From contig JAQMRL010000003.1 in NCBI GenBank assembly GCA_035578175.1, positions 80,053,969 to 80,117,968 of the forward strand: a stretch of DNA of 64,000 nt. The letters run 5' to 3'. The notes under the pieces are model-generated. The model was not told the origin of the DNA, ran no database searches, and worked only from the letters and a program-made list of their open reading frames with translations. Source of the DNA: Catonia carolina. Its lineage: Eukaryota; Arthropoda; Insecta; Hemiptera; Achilidae. A program made the translations under genes and the position numbers. Positions within the stretch are counted from its first letter, which is position 1, and each line of letters begins with the position of its first letter. Positions 22,498-33,584 of the stretch are shown here, in pieces.

Positions 22498-23433
22498 CGA
22501 GGTCTGTTCAAAAAATAACCGAACTTTTTGAATTACGCGCAAACAGGGATACTTAGTGACGTACGGTTGGCAGCTCACTACTCTACGTCTTTCTTTATTA
22601 AACATATGTTTTTGGATTGTTGATATCTCATTTACTTTTCGTTGTGTTTTTAGTACGACGTGTTTAAATGCTAGTGACGATTTTTGTAAAGTGAAATTTT
22701 TGTCAACTCGTTGTGAACACTGCACTTTTGTCTCAATGCCGTAGCCGTAAACCCAGTTTTCGTTTCCTGTTATGATCCTTTACCTGAATGTTGCATCATC
22801 ATTGGCTTGTTCAAGAAGTTGCCGACAAACTACCACACGATGTTCTTTTTGCTGTTCGGTCATCAAACGGGGAACAAACTTTGCTGCAACTCACAAAGCA
22901 AGTTCAATTTTTCAGTTAAAATTTCATGGTAACTCCAATTGGGATGCCAACCTCTTCTGAAAGTTCTCTGACAATCAATAGGCGATTTACACCCACCAGA
23001 TTATGGATTTTCCTAACGAGGGTGCCATCAGTTGAAGTCAAAGGCGTTCCAGGTCGAGGGTCATCTTCAATTGACTGGCGACCACTTTCAAATTGAGAAA
23101 ACTATTTACAACAATGCGTACAGCTCAGAGAATCATCTCCTTAAGCTTGTTTCAAAAGTTGAAATGTTTCTGTGAAAGTTTTCCCCTGCTTCACGCGAAA
23201 TTTCACGTTGCACCTTTGCTCCCGAATTTCGCACATTACAAAAATCGTCACTAGCTTTTAAACACGTCGTACTAAAAACAGAACACCACGAAAATTAAAT
23301 GAGATATCAACAATCCAAGAAAATGTGTTCACAAAAGGAATGACGTAGAACAGTGTGCCACCAACCGCACGTCGCTAAATATCTGCATTAGCGCGTAATT
23401 CATAAAGTTCGGTTATTTTTTGAACAGACCTCG
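22498..23433 (-). mobile_element. Mariner-type element with inverted ends of about 195 bp
   Basis: The ends are CGAGGTCTGTTCAAAAAATA, flanked by TA at 22496-22497 and 23434-23435. The inverted arms run 22498-22689 and 23236-23433, far longer than the usual mariner end, and differ at scattered bases. The 5' half of a mariner-type transposase is kept. The 3' half was lost and replaced by an inverted copy of the 5' end. Confidence 0.9.
22727..23235 (-). pseudogene. Mariner-type transposase, N-terminal half
   Basis: Read from about 23235 down: RCNVKFRVKQGKTFTETFQL (helix-turn-helix region), GRQSIEDDPRPGTPLTS (the conserved ExDPRPGRP linker), then FVPRLMTEQQKEHRV and ITGNENWVYGYG. The last matches the first catalytic motif (family form TGDETWVYGYD), with the Asp changed to Asn. 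Several stops and frame breaks are present. The second and third acidic motifs are absent. Confidence 0.85.
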
Positions 23434-23435
23434 TA

Positions 23436-24245
23436 TAATTAAAATTTTCTGAACCTACGGTACAAATTTAGATGCTAATTAAAATTGTCTCGATGTTCTA
23501 TATAGGAGTAAATTACAAACAAAATAAATAAATCTACCAAGTCTCAGAAGAGTAAATCCCAATACAATACCTGCAGAAATATAATTTACTAATGTATATT
23601 ATATTTATTTAAACATTGGAAATAATACCGTTAAAAGTTATGCACATATTTCCATAGTTTATATTATTATAAAATATGGAATAAGATTGCTCTTGGAAAT
23701 AGAGATAAATCCAAATAAGTGCTTCTCTAAAACAAAAGGGAATTGTGCTTGTTTAAAATTTAATATAAATGTATATTTAAATTAAAATGGTGTTTAATAT
23801 TTCTATTTACTCCTCTCTGAATTTTATTTTTATTTTCCTGAACGCTCAGTTCCTTTTTTTAATTTTCATATCTGGTGGAAAATATGATATTGTAGTGTCG
23901 TTTTTATTCTAATTAATGAATTAGATGCATTAGTTAAGTGAAATCCTTATTTATTTCTCCTGTTTGAGTTTTGAATTGAAAATGACACTAAAAAAACAAT
24001 ATTGATGATGTGTTTTACGTATTCAGTAAAAGAAATGTAAATAATTTTTATGTGATACTAATTAAAATTTCTGTCTTCTATATACAAGTAAATTATGAAC
24101 AAAATAAATAAATCTACGAGTCACTTTTTTATAATGTATTTTATAACGTCTCAATAGATTGGTTCTGTAAAAAGTAATGAAATATTTACTCTGTTGCCAA
24201 GTTATTTGAAACATTCTATTAAATTCTAAAAATCCTATCTAAGGT
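23436..24245. other. Unassigned AT-rich DNA
   Basis: No gene recognised. Two related stretches (near 23475-23540 and 24057-24120) share TAAATTAnnAACAAAATAAATAAATCTAC, a diverged local duplication. Confidence 0.45.
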
Positions 24246-24340
24246 GATCAAATTCACCCGATTCACTCATTCCGTCATTTACTCATGGATAAAATTTACA
24301 TTGGCAAGAGAAAGTTGTGAGAGTTTTACACTAGATTTTT
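24246..24340 (+). mobile_element. Family R, 3'-end fragment abutting R8
   Basis: Reduced to part of the last segment: a worn CACTCATGATTAAAAT region, GGCAAGAGAAAGT, a degraded hairpin and CTAGATTTTT. The next R copy starts directly in its terminal T-run. Confidence 0.8.
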
Positions 24341-24471
24341 ACTTTCTCTTGCCTGTATGAATATATAGGAGGAAAAGTATTGTTTTCACGTCGATTTTTC
24401 GAAATCGAGTTCTCACCGGATCTACACGTTTTCACACATCCTAAACCCATAAAATATGTTTGTAGCGATTG

Positions 24472-24506
<35 letters not shown>

Positions 24507-25281
24507 CTGAATATCTCAAGAACAGAACATCGTACGAACTTGAAACTTAAAACTTAAGTTACATACCACTACCGGACCCGACATGAACATTTTCATCAAA
24601 ATCGGTCAACCGGAAGTAGTAGTTTATTCGTGTAATTTTTCACTTTTTGCGATTTTCAAAAACGGCTCCTACGATTTTTTTAAAAATAGCCTCGTTTACT
24701 AGATATTTTATGCTCTACAAGATAGGGTAGGCGCCATGTTTGCTGAAATTCTTAGTGACACTGTTTTCACGTATAAAAATTGTTTTTTTTAAGATAGCGG
24801 CTTTAATATGCATTTAAGCGTAAAAACTTATATAATAAAAAATTTAGAGAATTTGAAATCCTACAACTTTTATTTGTAGCATTTTTTGTATAACGCTTAG
24901 TTTAGCGGTAATTAGCGATTTTCTGTTTTTTCTCATGAAAACGTGTGAAAATTCGATTTTTTTAAGATTTCGGCCTTAGTATGCATTTTACGACAGAAGT
25001 GTATATAATCAAATTTATAGGAAATTAAAAGATCTACAATTTTTAATTAAAGCATTTTTCTCTACAGAGCCTAGTTTAACGTGAAAAAGTGATTTTCCGT
25101 ATTTTTAAGCCAAACTGAGGTCGATTTTCATTTTGCGTCTTTCACTCATGATTAAAGTTAGGTTATATTTATTGCGGTTAGTTTTTCCTTTATTTCTAAC
25201 GTTTATTACTAATGTTAGGTTATATTGTTAATTATTTGCATTGGCAAGAGAAAGTTGTATGAGTGTTTCACACCATATTTT
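24341..25281 (+). mobile_element. Family R repeat, copy R8
   Basis: Full length, about 941 bp, with (TG)n at 24474-24502. It begins immediately after the TTTTT that closes the fragment before it. Confidence 0.9.
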
Positions 25282-26016
25282 TTATTTGTTATTTGTCTTT
25301 ACACATCAGACTCAGAAGCTTCAGCTTTATCCTTTTAGTATTAATAACAATTACAAACTTGAATATTTGAGAATTGTTTTTAGCTCTTTTGTTTCGAATA
25401 ACCAGTGTTCCGGTGAATACAAAAAAATATATTTCACTCGTGAATCATTCTAATGAAATATTATCTTTAAAAAATGTAATTAACCAAATCCCGAGGTTTG
25501 TGGATTAAAAGATATTTTACGAATAGCTTACTTACTTTATGAGGTATATTTTTTGAATAAAATTCAACGTAATTAAAACAGTTACCAGGAAAATAAATGA
25601 TAATTTAATTCAGAGACTGTAATAAATATATATATCAGCTACATAAAAAGTTATTGATTACACTATCACTGATAAAGAAGGTGTTTAAACTGAGATTTAT
25701 TGGCCGGTTATTACCTTTAAGTTATGGATGTTTTTCATTGGATTTTTTTTAACGGGACGTGATAAACTGAGTACAGACAGCAGGGGATTATTGTAAAATT
25801 GATCAACGTGTTGAAAAGAACTTTTTATCTCTGAAGCCATTTTTCCTACTAATGTGCATGAAATTTTTTCACAGTAGAATCAATCAAAAAATGCAAATTC
25901 CTTTTATTCGATTTGATTTTTTTTTTCAATTCTTCTAAATATGAACTTATTAAAACTGTATTGTATAGTTGGATGTATGTTGAATAATCGAGTTAGAAAC
26001 TTCACGTTACCTAATG
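25282..26016. other. Unassigned AT-rich DNA
   Basis: No gene or shared repeat recognised. Confidence 0.45.
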
Positions 26017-26027
26017 AACTCTTGTGT

Positions 26028-26771
26028 CATCATCATCATCATCATCATCTCCTTTACGGATTAGGCCAATCGCCTGTTCCAACATCACACCATCTCTTTC
26101 TTGGACGCCCCAAACATCTCCTTCCTCGAGGGCGATACTTCAGCGCCTGAAGACTAGCTTTATCAGGTGACATCCTAAGTACATGTTCCTGCCACCTATT
26201 TCTGTACCTCCACATTTTATCAATGATTGTTTCGTCTCTCTTCAGTTCTTCTCGAATCGCGCTACTTCTAATGTGTTCTCTCCGGCTACATCCCTTCACA
26301 GATCTCAAAAATCTCATTTCAGCTGCCTCCAATCGACTTAAATCTCTCTTCCTTGGTGCCCAGGTCTCACTTCCATACAGTAAAATCGGCACCGCCATTA
26401 CATCGTAGAGCCTCAACTGTGTATCTTTCCTGGTTCGATTCTTAAAAGTCCTATTGATATAACCACAGACATGCTGAAACTTGCTTATTCTAGTGCTTAT
26501 CTCTCTATCAACGTCATACGTTATATCAACTCCTAAATAAGTGAAGTGTGCTACCTGCTCCAACACTCTATCATTTAATACAATTTTTGACCTTATGGGG
26601 TCCTTCCCAATAAAAGCCATTATTTTGGTCTTACTAGCAGATACCGACATATTATACTCTTTACATATCTTGTCGAGCATATGAATAGACCTTTGCAGTT
26701 CATCTTCTCTTTCTTGGAGGATTAATTGGTCATCCGCGTACAACAACGTATTAAAGTAGAAACCTTCTCCT
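26028..26771 (-). mobile_element. RTE-like LINE, 5'-truncated, 11 bp duplication
   Basis: The minus-strand 3' end reads GCCTAATCCGTAAAGGAG, then (ATG)n. AACTCTTGTGT flanks it at 26017-26027 and 26772-26782. The 5' truncation falls just before the YADD box of the RT. Confidence 0.92.
26054..26746 (-). pseudogene. LINE RT ORF, C-terminal 230 residues
   Basis: Opens with LYADDQLILQ (catalytic Asp pair). SVSASKTKIMAF and HFTYLGVDI follow (RT motif D and thumb), then ILLYGSETWAPRKRDLSRLE and a C-terminal basic segment GRRCLGRPRKRWCDVG typical of RTE-like polyproteins. The frame is uninterrupted, so the copy is young although truncated. The rest of the RT and the endonuclease never arrived. Confidence 0.9.
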
Positions 26772-27179
26772 AACTCTTGTGTTATAATAATAATAGCAAT
26801 GATATTTTTATTCGCAAAAATTTTACAGTATAGGCTTATACTATAATAAATTTACATATCTATCTATCTATTTATACCAATAAATTTATGTGTGAGGTAA
26901 AAAATTAGCACTGTGTCCTAAAAAGGGTCATTTTAATGCCTCTTCTATAGATACTGAAGTCACGAGATTGCCTTTTGCGGTTAGATGGGCTGTAAGGAAG
27001 GAAAGTAAAAAATTGACAGTGCTGCCAACCTCAACAGTGAGACACTACTCGTACTTTTCACTACATACATTTTGTAATGAATGTGACCTGTAATATTGCC
27101 TATAGCTTAGTTACATTACGAAATGTTTGATTTACTCCAATTACTAGCTACCTTATTTCGTTGGAACTAAATTTTCTAC

Positions 27180-27501
27180 GAATGAATCGCATTCTTTACT
27201 ACCGCTGTCACCGGCGTCTTCACTATCAGTCTCACTAGTATCTACCTAACCGTTTCTTTTTTTACTAGGTATCAACAAAACTGTTGAAGAATAGCTTCTT
27301 CACGTCTTTAATTTTCTTCTTTATTTCTCGAATTGTGGAAAGAGAAAAATCACAGTAGTTAGCCACTCGCTCATGGCTTTTGTTAAAAGGCAGGGAAAGA
27401 CGTTTTTATTTAGCTTCAACTTCACAGCATTTTATTACACTGCATATTAAATTTCGTTCAGCACTGTGTGTAGTCTGTCCACGTTTTCGAGAAACTAACA
27501 T
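27180..27501 (-). pseudogene. Worn N-terminal frame, possibly transposase
   Basis: Starts at 27501 with MLVSRKRGQTTHSAERNLIC and continues as FNKSHERVANYCDFSLSTIR, a plausible helix-turn-helix, then an acidic SETDSEDAGDSGSKE stretch in another frame. Several stops interrupt it. The layout (basic start, HTH, linker) recalls N-termini of insect IS630-type transposases, but no catalytic motif is present. Confidence 0.4.
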
Positions 27502-27618
27502 TTCTGTTTACGGTAACAAACAGTTATATTTGTACAGTTAACCTACAAAAGGTTCCGCGATATATTGTATATGCTCTGGGTATAGTATAAGTTGTGTTGT
27601 ACTGAAATTAAAGCAGTC

Positions 27619-27628
27619 GCGCATGCGC
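27619..27628. promoter_or_regulatory. GCGCATGCGC palindrome (NRF-1/Ewg-type site)
   Basis: Matches the known NRF-1/Ewg consensus core. It lies about 120 bp upstream of the worn frame at 27501. Similar sites occur near one end of the unrelated MITEs at 41009, 41127 and 54821. Function is inferred only. Confidence 0.35.
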
Positions 27629-27691
27629 ACTGATGCTCCCCCCCCTTTAACCCTCGTTGCAATGGGCAAACTCGTGACTTAAGTTACTATA

Positions 27692-28803
27692 CAAACACCA
27701 GGTCTTTCATAACCAAAATACTATTCTTTGAACTTATTGATTCAAACATGTAATCTTTTTTTGTGTTTTACCTACCAACGCTAAAGAGTCATTTCTGTAA
27801 TTCTACTTTAAACTCTATGATTCCTTATGGTTTTAAAATTTTAGAGCAGTTTGTACATTTTGTAGGCAAGGTAGTAAGAATGTATTTAAAATAGTATTTT
27901 ATATGCCCCGTGCAATGGATTTAAATTATAATTCCTCGTACTATAAACTTATGAATTCACTTCGGATAGTTAGCTACTTTTTTGCAATAGTATAGTCAGA
28001 TTTTGGCCATATAAATGACATAATAAAAGGTATTCAGACGAAGTGATTTGTCCCAGTAATAAACGTACCTGATGTGGACCTTCATTGATCTTTACCTTCT
28101 AATCTTTACCTTTATCTAATCTTTACCTTAATAATGTTACATTCACTAATGGACGAAAACTGTTGTACTTAACGTAATGTAACCAAATAATACATATATT
28201 TGTTTTAATAGGCAATCTGTTCTGACTTTTTTGAAAATATCTTTTTAACACATTTTAGTGTTAATCTTTAGTGTTAATTGAATCTAGGACTCGCCTAGTG
28301 GGTCATGGATAGGTGTTACCGCCTAGCAGGTTCTGTTATGTTAACATTTTAAGTAATTCTGGAGTGAGACTATTTGTTGCTATTGTATAGCCCTCAGAAC
28401 AGTATTTGCTTTGTAACCTGCAGTCGTTTTTGAATTTTCATCTGGAGATCTTATACCCTCGTTTAGTATATTCATACAGTATTTTAAATGGGTTTTCAGG
28501 ATATAGTTGAAGCTGTGCATTTAATATCTTTGCAGGTATCGATGCAAAATAGCTTACAATTTTGGATTTACTTTTGGTTGAATTGTTTACTTTTATGTTA
28601 TTAGCAAAGATAAATCCATGTACAGGTTGGAAATGAAATTTGCTTTATAAAAAATGTAACATACAGTCGTAAATAAAGCAAGCAGAGAACACGCCGCACA
28701 AGAAATCAGCCCAGCGGGAGAGATCAAAATTGCTCAGCATTGAATGTGTTAAAAGAATAATGTACTGGGAAAATTTTAGGAATTTTTTTTTTAAAAACGA
28801 GTG
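27692..28803. other. Unassigned AT-rich DNA
   Basis: No gene or shared repeat recognised. Confidence 0.45.
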
Positions 28804-29235
28804 TCACCGGATGGCGACATTAAGTGGCGAGTTAAAACCTTTAATTTTTGGTGGCCCTGAAAAGGGCCGTTTAAGCGGTGGTCGTCTTGGTGGGAAGCGT
28901 TGGTCGCAGTTGTCGTCCAGCGGAGACGTCATCTTCTTCCCTCGCAGTAGTGCGTCGATGGCTGCTTCGTGGGGTCCGGTAGGTGTAAGGCTCGGTCGAG
29001 GGACCGCTGTAGGCATCGCTCGCGTCAGCGGGCGATGACGGTCCGGTCGTCGGCTTACGGTGACGAGTCGGCTAGCGGAGGCATCATCTTCTCTCTTTCG
29101 GGGCCTTCGATTAGTCTTCGCTGGAGTCCTGTAGCCGTGTGCGTGGTGGACGTTTTTCTGCTGTCTGGATCGGAATTGAATCCATCTGCTCAGTGCAGCG
29201 CTCTTTATATAGTTGCCTGGAGGGCGGTTACTCAC
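28804..29235 (-). CDS. Arg/Pro-rich frame in CpG-rich segment (uncertain)
   Basis: A 143-codon open frame on the minus strand, rich in Arg, Pro, Ser and Thr (for example RRPRKREDDASASRLVTV). I do not recognise it. The segment is far richer in C+G and CpG than its surroundings, so long frames are open on both strands and this one may be chance. It spans a TATA-like box (29203-29211) and runs through a histone-type 3' stem-loop (28853-28868), so if the locus is transcribed as those signals imply, this exact frame cannot be the product. A second minus frame ends with a stop at 28871-28873, just before the stem-loop. No histone fold is recognisable in any frame. Confidence 0.25.
   Translation of the reverse strand: MSNRPPGNYIKSAALSRWIQFRSRQQKNVHHAHGYRTPAKTNRRPRKREDDASASRLVTVSRRPDRHRPLTRAMPTAVPRPSLTPTGPHEAAIDALLRGKKMTSPLDDNCDQRFPPRRPPLKRPFSGPPKIKGFNSPLNVAIR
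28853..28868 (-). terminator. Histone-type mRNA 3' stem-loop
   Basis: On the minus strand GGCCCTTTTCAGGGCC forms a 6 bp stem with a TTTC loop, followed by ACCAAA and preceded by AAAC. This is the canonical metazoan replication-dependent histone 3' signal bound by SLBP. The plus strand would give a non-canonical GAAA loop, so the sense is minus. A purine-rich downstream element is not clear (AAAATTAAAGG follows). Confidence 0.8.
29203..29211 (-). promoter_or_regulatory. TATA-like box upstream of the stem-loop
   Basis: TATATAAAG on the minus strand, about 345 bp upstream of the histone-type stem-loop. That spacing is about the size of a core histone transcript. An ATG follows 20 bp downstream (29185) and opens a frame of only 24 codons. 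Confidence 0.45.
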
Positions 29236-30342
29236 TCGGCCTTGGCAACAAAGCTCTCTGTCGGTACGCAGCCAAAGGGCCTACCGCGCCGACAAGGGCC
29301 GGGAGAAGTATTGAAGGCCGGCAACACAGTAAATGATTAATTAGAAGGGGTGGCGATGACACAAGTTTAATTTTAATTTTAGTAATTAAGTAATAACGAA
29401 CTGTAGATTGCAGTTGACAACTTCGGATTTGGAACGAAGTACTACGTGTGCCGTAATGTACTTGGAATTAAAAGTGAAAAGTACGCTGGGGAGTTTTCGT
29501 TGGATTGTCGTCGTGTGTGAGTTGGTTCTGACTACAAGCAAACGACAGTTTGTCGCTGGCTTGCAGACAATACCGACTACAGACGCCGACCGTCACTCTG
29601 TTGCCATCACCCGAGCGTACTCTCGTACGTTTCGTATGTAATCCCATTTTTTTACTATCCACAATCTGCTACAATTTTTTAGTTGAATTGTGAGCTGTAT
29701 TGTCGTTTGTGTGAGTTAAAATTAACATATCCATCAAAGAAATCAGTCTTAGTGATCCTCTTTATTGGAAATCTAAATCATTCCCCATTCGTTGCTATGC
29801 GTTCAGTAACAAACTTTTATTTATTCTTCTCATCTGTTTTTTTTTTAAATATTATAAAAAAATCATTAACTTCCGGCTAGTGTTGTTTATGTTCAGTTGT
29901 TTGTTTATATTTGTTTAGGCAAACGGATAATATTGGTTTAATGAAACAATTTTTTAAGTGCATTAAAAAAAATTAGCTCGTTTGTTTATTAATCAATTTA
30001 TATAACTTGGCGTATTTTGTATGGTAACTCTGTGTACCGTATGTTTATATAAGTGTATTTGGTATTTTTGTATGATGAACGCTAATAATAACTGTGCTTT
30101 TTAAACTGATACTTTTTGTGAGCTGAATCGGAATATGAACTTATTTTTGCTCGTAAATCACCATGAAATTAGTTACAAGCCTTTTTTTATCATCTGCCGA
30201 TATAACCTCACTTTTTGGTAATCTTTCAATTTTGCCATTATATTATAATATTTATTTTTATTGAGTGATAATGCGTACAGAAGCCTTGGGCTTGTGCGTA
30301 GGTAATGATATGTGGTGATTTACAGATGAAGAAAATGCAAGA
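29236..30342. other. GC-richer shoulder then AT-rich DNA
   Basis: 29236-29640 remains fairly GC-rich with an unassigned plus-strand frame (29408-29641, non-ATG start) that matches nothing I know. The rest is AT-rich and empty. Confidence 0.4.
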
Positions 30343-30416
30343 CCTGACCGGGAATCGAACCCGGGACCCCGGCATAGTAGCCAGTTGCGCTGACCACTAC
30401 ACCAAGGGCCGGCCAA
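30343..30416 (-). mobile_element. SINE-C, tRNA-like head
   Basis: On the minus strand: GGCCGGCCCTTGGTGTAGTG (A box), then GGTCCCGGGTTCGATTCCCG (B box). A body of uncertain length follows toward 30270. It resembles tRNA-derived SINE heads common in insects; the flanks do not give a clean acceptor stem, so a tRNA gene is unlikely. Confidence 0.7.
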
Positions 30417-30982
30417 ATTATATACGTTATAATTTTGTAAATAAACAAATATTTAAATATACGCCTTTGATCAACAGGCAAAATTATTTAAAATAGCGAC
30501 ATTTTAACATTTTAGTCAGCATTTATTAAAGTGTAAATAAGTTCAAATCAAACGGAAAATTAAAATATAAAGAAAAAGTGAGCTTGTGTCGGTACATGAT
30601 AGAAAAAGGGCTTATAACTTATTTATTGGTGATTTTCGTGGAAAAATAAGTTCATATTCGGATACAGCACACAAAGAAGTATCGATTTTAAAAAACGCGT
30701 TACAATCGGTGACGGGCCCTGATTGTAATATATGTATATATATACGTAATTACCATAAATATATTTATTTATGATTTACAAAATTTCAAACTGACTAACC
30801 GTAACCGATAACCTATGACGTATAATATGTAGGCTATGTGACCCTATCATACCCTCCGAAAATATATCAAAATGAATAGTCTATGGTGTAGTCAAAATTT
30901 TTGTTTAATTTTTAGTGATTTATTATTACTATTATTACTAGTCGTAAAACTCCCAAAGTGGAAGACTCTAAGTAAAGATGGT
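30417..30982. other. Unassigned AT-rich DNA
   Basis: No gene recognised in this part. Confidence 0.4.
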
Positions 30983-31183
30983 TCAGTTTTGGGGTTTCTT
31001 GTTGTTCTTTTTATTTGCCCACCAGTTTTTCATGTCTTGCGAGAATTTAGCTTTTCTTTCTTCACTCCATTTTACTCCAGTTCTCGGAGCTTTTGTCTCT
31101 GGTTTAACTTCCCATTTCTCAACCTTCCTCCTAAAATTGTTTCTTGTGTCCAAGTCTTCTTTCACAATATTAGCCATTTCCAA
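30983..31183 (-). CDS. Small coding-looking frame, unknown product
   Basis: 66 codons, strongly charged, with balanced codon use unlike the AT-driven chance frames nearby. GVKWSEERKAKFSQDMKNWW is the most distinctive stretch, followed by a K/N-rich tail and a stop. The frame is open for a few codons upstream of the ATG. It could be the last exon of a host gene, the end of a transposon protein, or a fragment. The K-x-S-E-E-x-K-A-K pattern loosely recalls NUMOD3-like DNA-binding motifs, but I would not assign it. AATAAA-type signals lie downstream on the minus strand near 30920. Confidence 0.4.
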   Translation of the reverse strand: MEMANIVKEDLDTRNNFRRKVEKWEVKPETKAPRTGVKWSEERKAKFSQDMKNWWANKKNNKKPQN

Positions 31184-32017
31184 GTCTTTTTTAACATTTC
31201 GGATTTATTATAAATATTTTATTACGATACCTGTAGAAACAGGTAATGTTTCAATTTTTTTATTTTTTAAATAATATTATTATTGTTTCAAACGTTCTTA
31301 TAAAATAAGTAAACAAATTTTGATGTATTTTTTAGGTTTAAATTGTAAATTATTATTTAGCCTAAATGCTTTATTATAACATTTTAAATTAAAACACTAT
31401 AAATTTTCTTTAATTTTTGTTTTACGCATTTTTATACTGCTCCATCTAGACGGTTCGGTCTCAAGTTAATAAACCCTTTTTAATAATCTTACTTTGTTCT
31501 AGGTAATTTTGTCTTTGAATATTTATTTCTACTGAATTTAAATGTTTGTATATATTACGTAAATTAAAATGCATAATAAAATGAAAAGTCTGCAATGAAA
31601 GAAAAGACCCGTGGGCAGTTTTTAAACTCGTATTAAATTCATTGTTTATTAAAAGGTATAAAGTTATAAGACTCTTGAAAATGAAAAATATTTTTAAGAT
31701 AAGAGATAAAAATGTGACTTGTTATTAAAAATTTTTTGTCATAAATGTATTATAACTTTGTCTTATCCTTTAGCTTCTGTGCTAGCAACCGTTGGTAAAT
31801 TATAGTAAATGCAGAACGTGTTAAATTTATAGGGGAAGCGTAATAAGACTGAGCGGAGACTGTAGTTAGTTGCCGGAAACGCTATAGATGGTGCCATTTC
31901 ATATGGCTTTTGGAGAGGGGGGCTGTTTATAGTCGTTGCAAATTACAACTAGTATTAATAATCATTAATTGACTATTTCTTCTTGTCAACTAATTTGTTT
32001 TTATAAAGTTAAACAAT
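31184..32017. other. Unassigned AT-rich DNA
   Basis: No further exon candidate or repeat seen upstream of the small frame. Confidence 0.4.
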
Positions 32018-32424
32018 GTTGTTCAGGTCAACAGCCAAAAGGCTGGTTTGAACCTCTAGAGGTTTTACTGAGTAAAAACGAGGAGTGAGGTGGTTTACTA
32101 TTGGCTTCCTCACTGAGTTGAAAGAGTTTGCTTATCAGCATACCAGGCCCTCCGAAAATCACCCTTTTTCCACCCTGCTAATGACACCTTCACTTCATTC
32201 AGCACAGAGTCTGGCTGTATAATGAAATTCATTACTGTAAATTCATTATTATATTATCATATAGTGATAACTCTGACAAGGGTCTTTTAGACCTCTGCCT
32301 GTTTTTAAATAGTTCAGTCATATAATTGGCTGACTATGTGATAAGAAACAGAACTATTTTTTGTAGCCCCTGAACCAACAGATGGAGTCCAATTAATTTT
32401 AAACTTTACCTGCCCGTTATGGGC
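32018..32424 (-). mobile_element. Family B retroposon, copy B4
   Basis: Antisense and more diverged than B3, with a 25-30 bp insertion near 32240-32265. No clean target duplication remains, so it is older. Confidence 0.8.
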
Positions 32425-33324
32425 AAATTTCAACAATATAATTATAAAAAAACCCATTCATAAATATAGTAAATATAATATTGTAAAACTTAAGCCTAGG
32501 TTCGTTTTTGATCTGGTTATAATAAATACCAAACAGACTTTATTAAACTTTTTATACTTGTTACTGACACACTTAATAATTAGAAATTATTAAATTGGAC
32601 TAACAAATTCAATTAAATTGCTTCAATTAAATTAATTAAGAAACTGTCACTTAACTATCAAAACGAATTATTTAGCTGTCCACAACCACTTGCTACCATC
32701 CTTACGCACACGCACTATTAACGTACTTCAGAATTGGTCTCGTAATGAAATTATTTCGAAACTGACAACACCGATTCTATTCACAGTCCAATTACTGACA
32801 AATCACTGCAAATGCATTCACTGTTGTTATACTTGCTGTCTGGTAGGTTATCGAGATCATTCGAACGCTTTTCTCCGTTTTATTGGAACATTGTAGAAAA
32901 AATTAAAATACTGTAAAAACAAAACGTTTCTACAAGTTCCGATTTCCAAGAATTCGTATTCAAAACATTAAATTTATTGCAACCCATTATCCTTTTTCAG
33001 TACACCCCACCCCGTACAATACACAATGTCTTACAATATATTCAGATATTCATTTTTTGACTGAATAATTAATGACTGCAGTATAACAAATGAATATGGA
33101 ATACGGGTAATATTGTTTGTTTGTAATAAATGCAGTTGGAGGCCGGAAACTCATTAATTAGTATTGATAAAAATTACAACAAAAGTTAGGCCAATGAACA
33201 TTCTATGCTTTTAAGCCAAGACGGGTAGTATGATAGCCTACTATAACAGTCTTATTTCTGCGGAGTGGTGGGGGCAGGTTCACAAGCCACTTGAAATAAA
33301 ACCATCTGTGCTACTGTTAATCTT
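32425..33324. other. Unassigned AT-rich DNA
   Basis: No gene or shared repeat recognised. Confidence 0.4.
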
Positions 33325-33490
33325 CTTCTTCTTCACTTCACGGATTAGTTAGTACTGCTTGTTCCGGAAACCATCTTCTCCGTTGGATCATTTGGCTTAT
33401 AATTTATTGCCAATCTAGGCAAACGGCGCGGCGTCTCTTCATGCGTTCCAGATGCCTACTCCAGTTGATTCTGTACTATTAACCTTTTTC
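33325..33490 (-). mobile_element. LINE 3'-end fragment with (AAG)n tail
   Basis: On the minus strand GGAACAAGC...CTAATCCGTGAAG is followed by AAGAAGAAGAAG, the signature seen at 9415 and 26028. The coding region is unreadable. Confidence 0.55.
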
Positions 33491-33584
33491 TTCAGGCTAA
33501 ATATTTGCAAGTCTTGCCTTACAAGTCACTTCTGATTTTCTCCTCAAAACAATCTTGTATAACATAAAAAATTAAATAAATAAG

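Larger units (their letters stand above)
26948..27689 (-). mobile_element. TIR element flanked by TA, 742 bp
   Basis: The ends TAGATACTGAAGTCACGAG and (inverted) TAGTAACTTAAGTCACGAG match at most positions over 25 bp, with TA at 26946-26947 and 27690-27691. The size and TA target fit the Tc1/mariner superfamily. A worn reading frame runs inward from the right end. The motif GCGCATGCGC at 27619-27628 lies upstream of that frame. Confidence 0.75.

Noticed and set aside
28730..29340. Plus-strand genes in the CpG-rich segment
   Set aside because: Frames overlap others on the opposite strand, as expected from high C+G; the processing signals read on the minus strand.
30343..30416. tRNA gene on the minus strand
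   Set aside because: Good A and B boxes but no clean cloverleaf acceptor pairing by eye, and a related truncated copy sits at 47957; a SINE head fits better.
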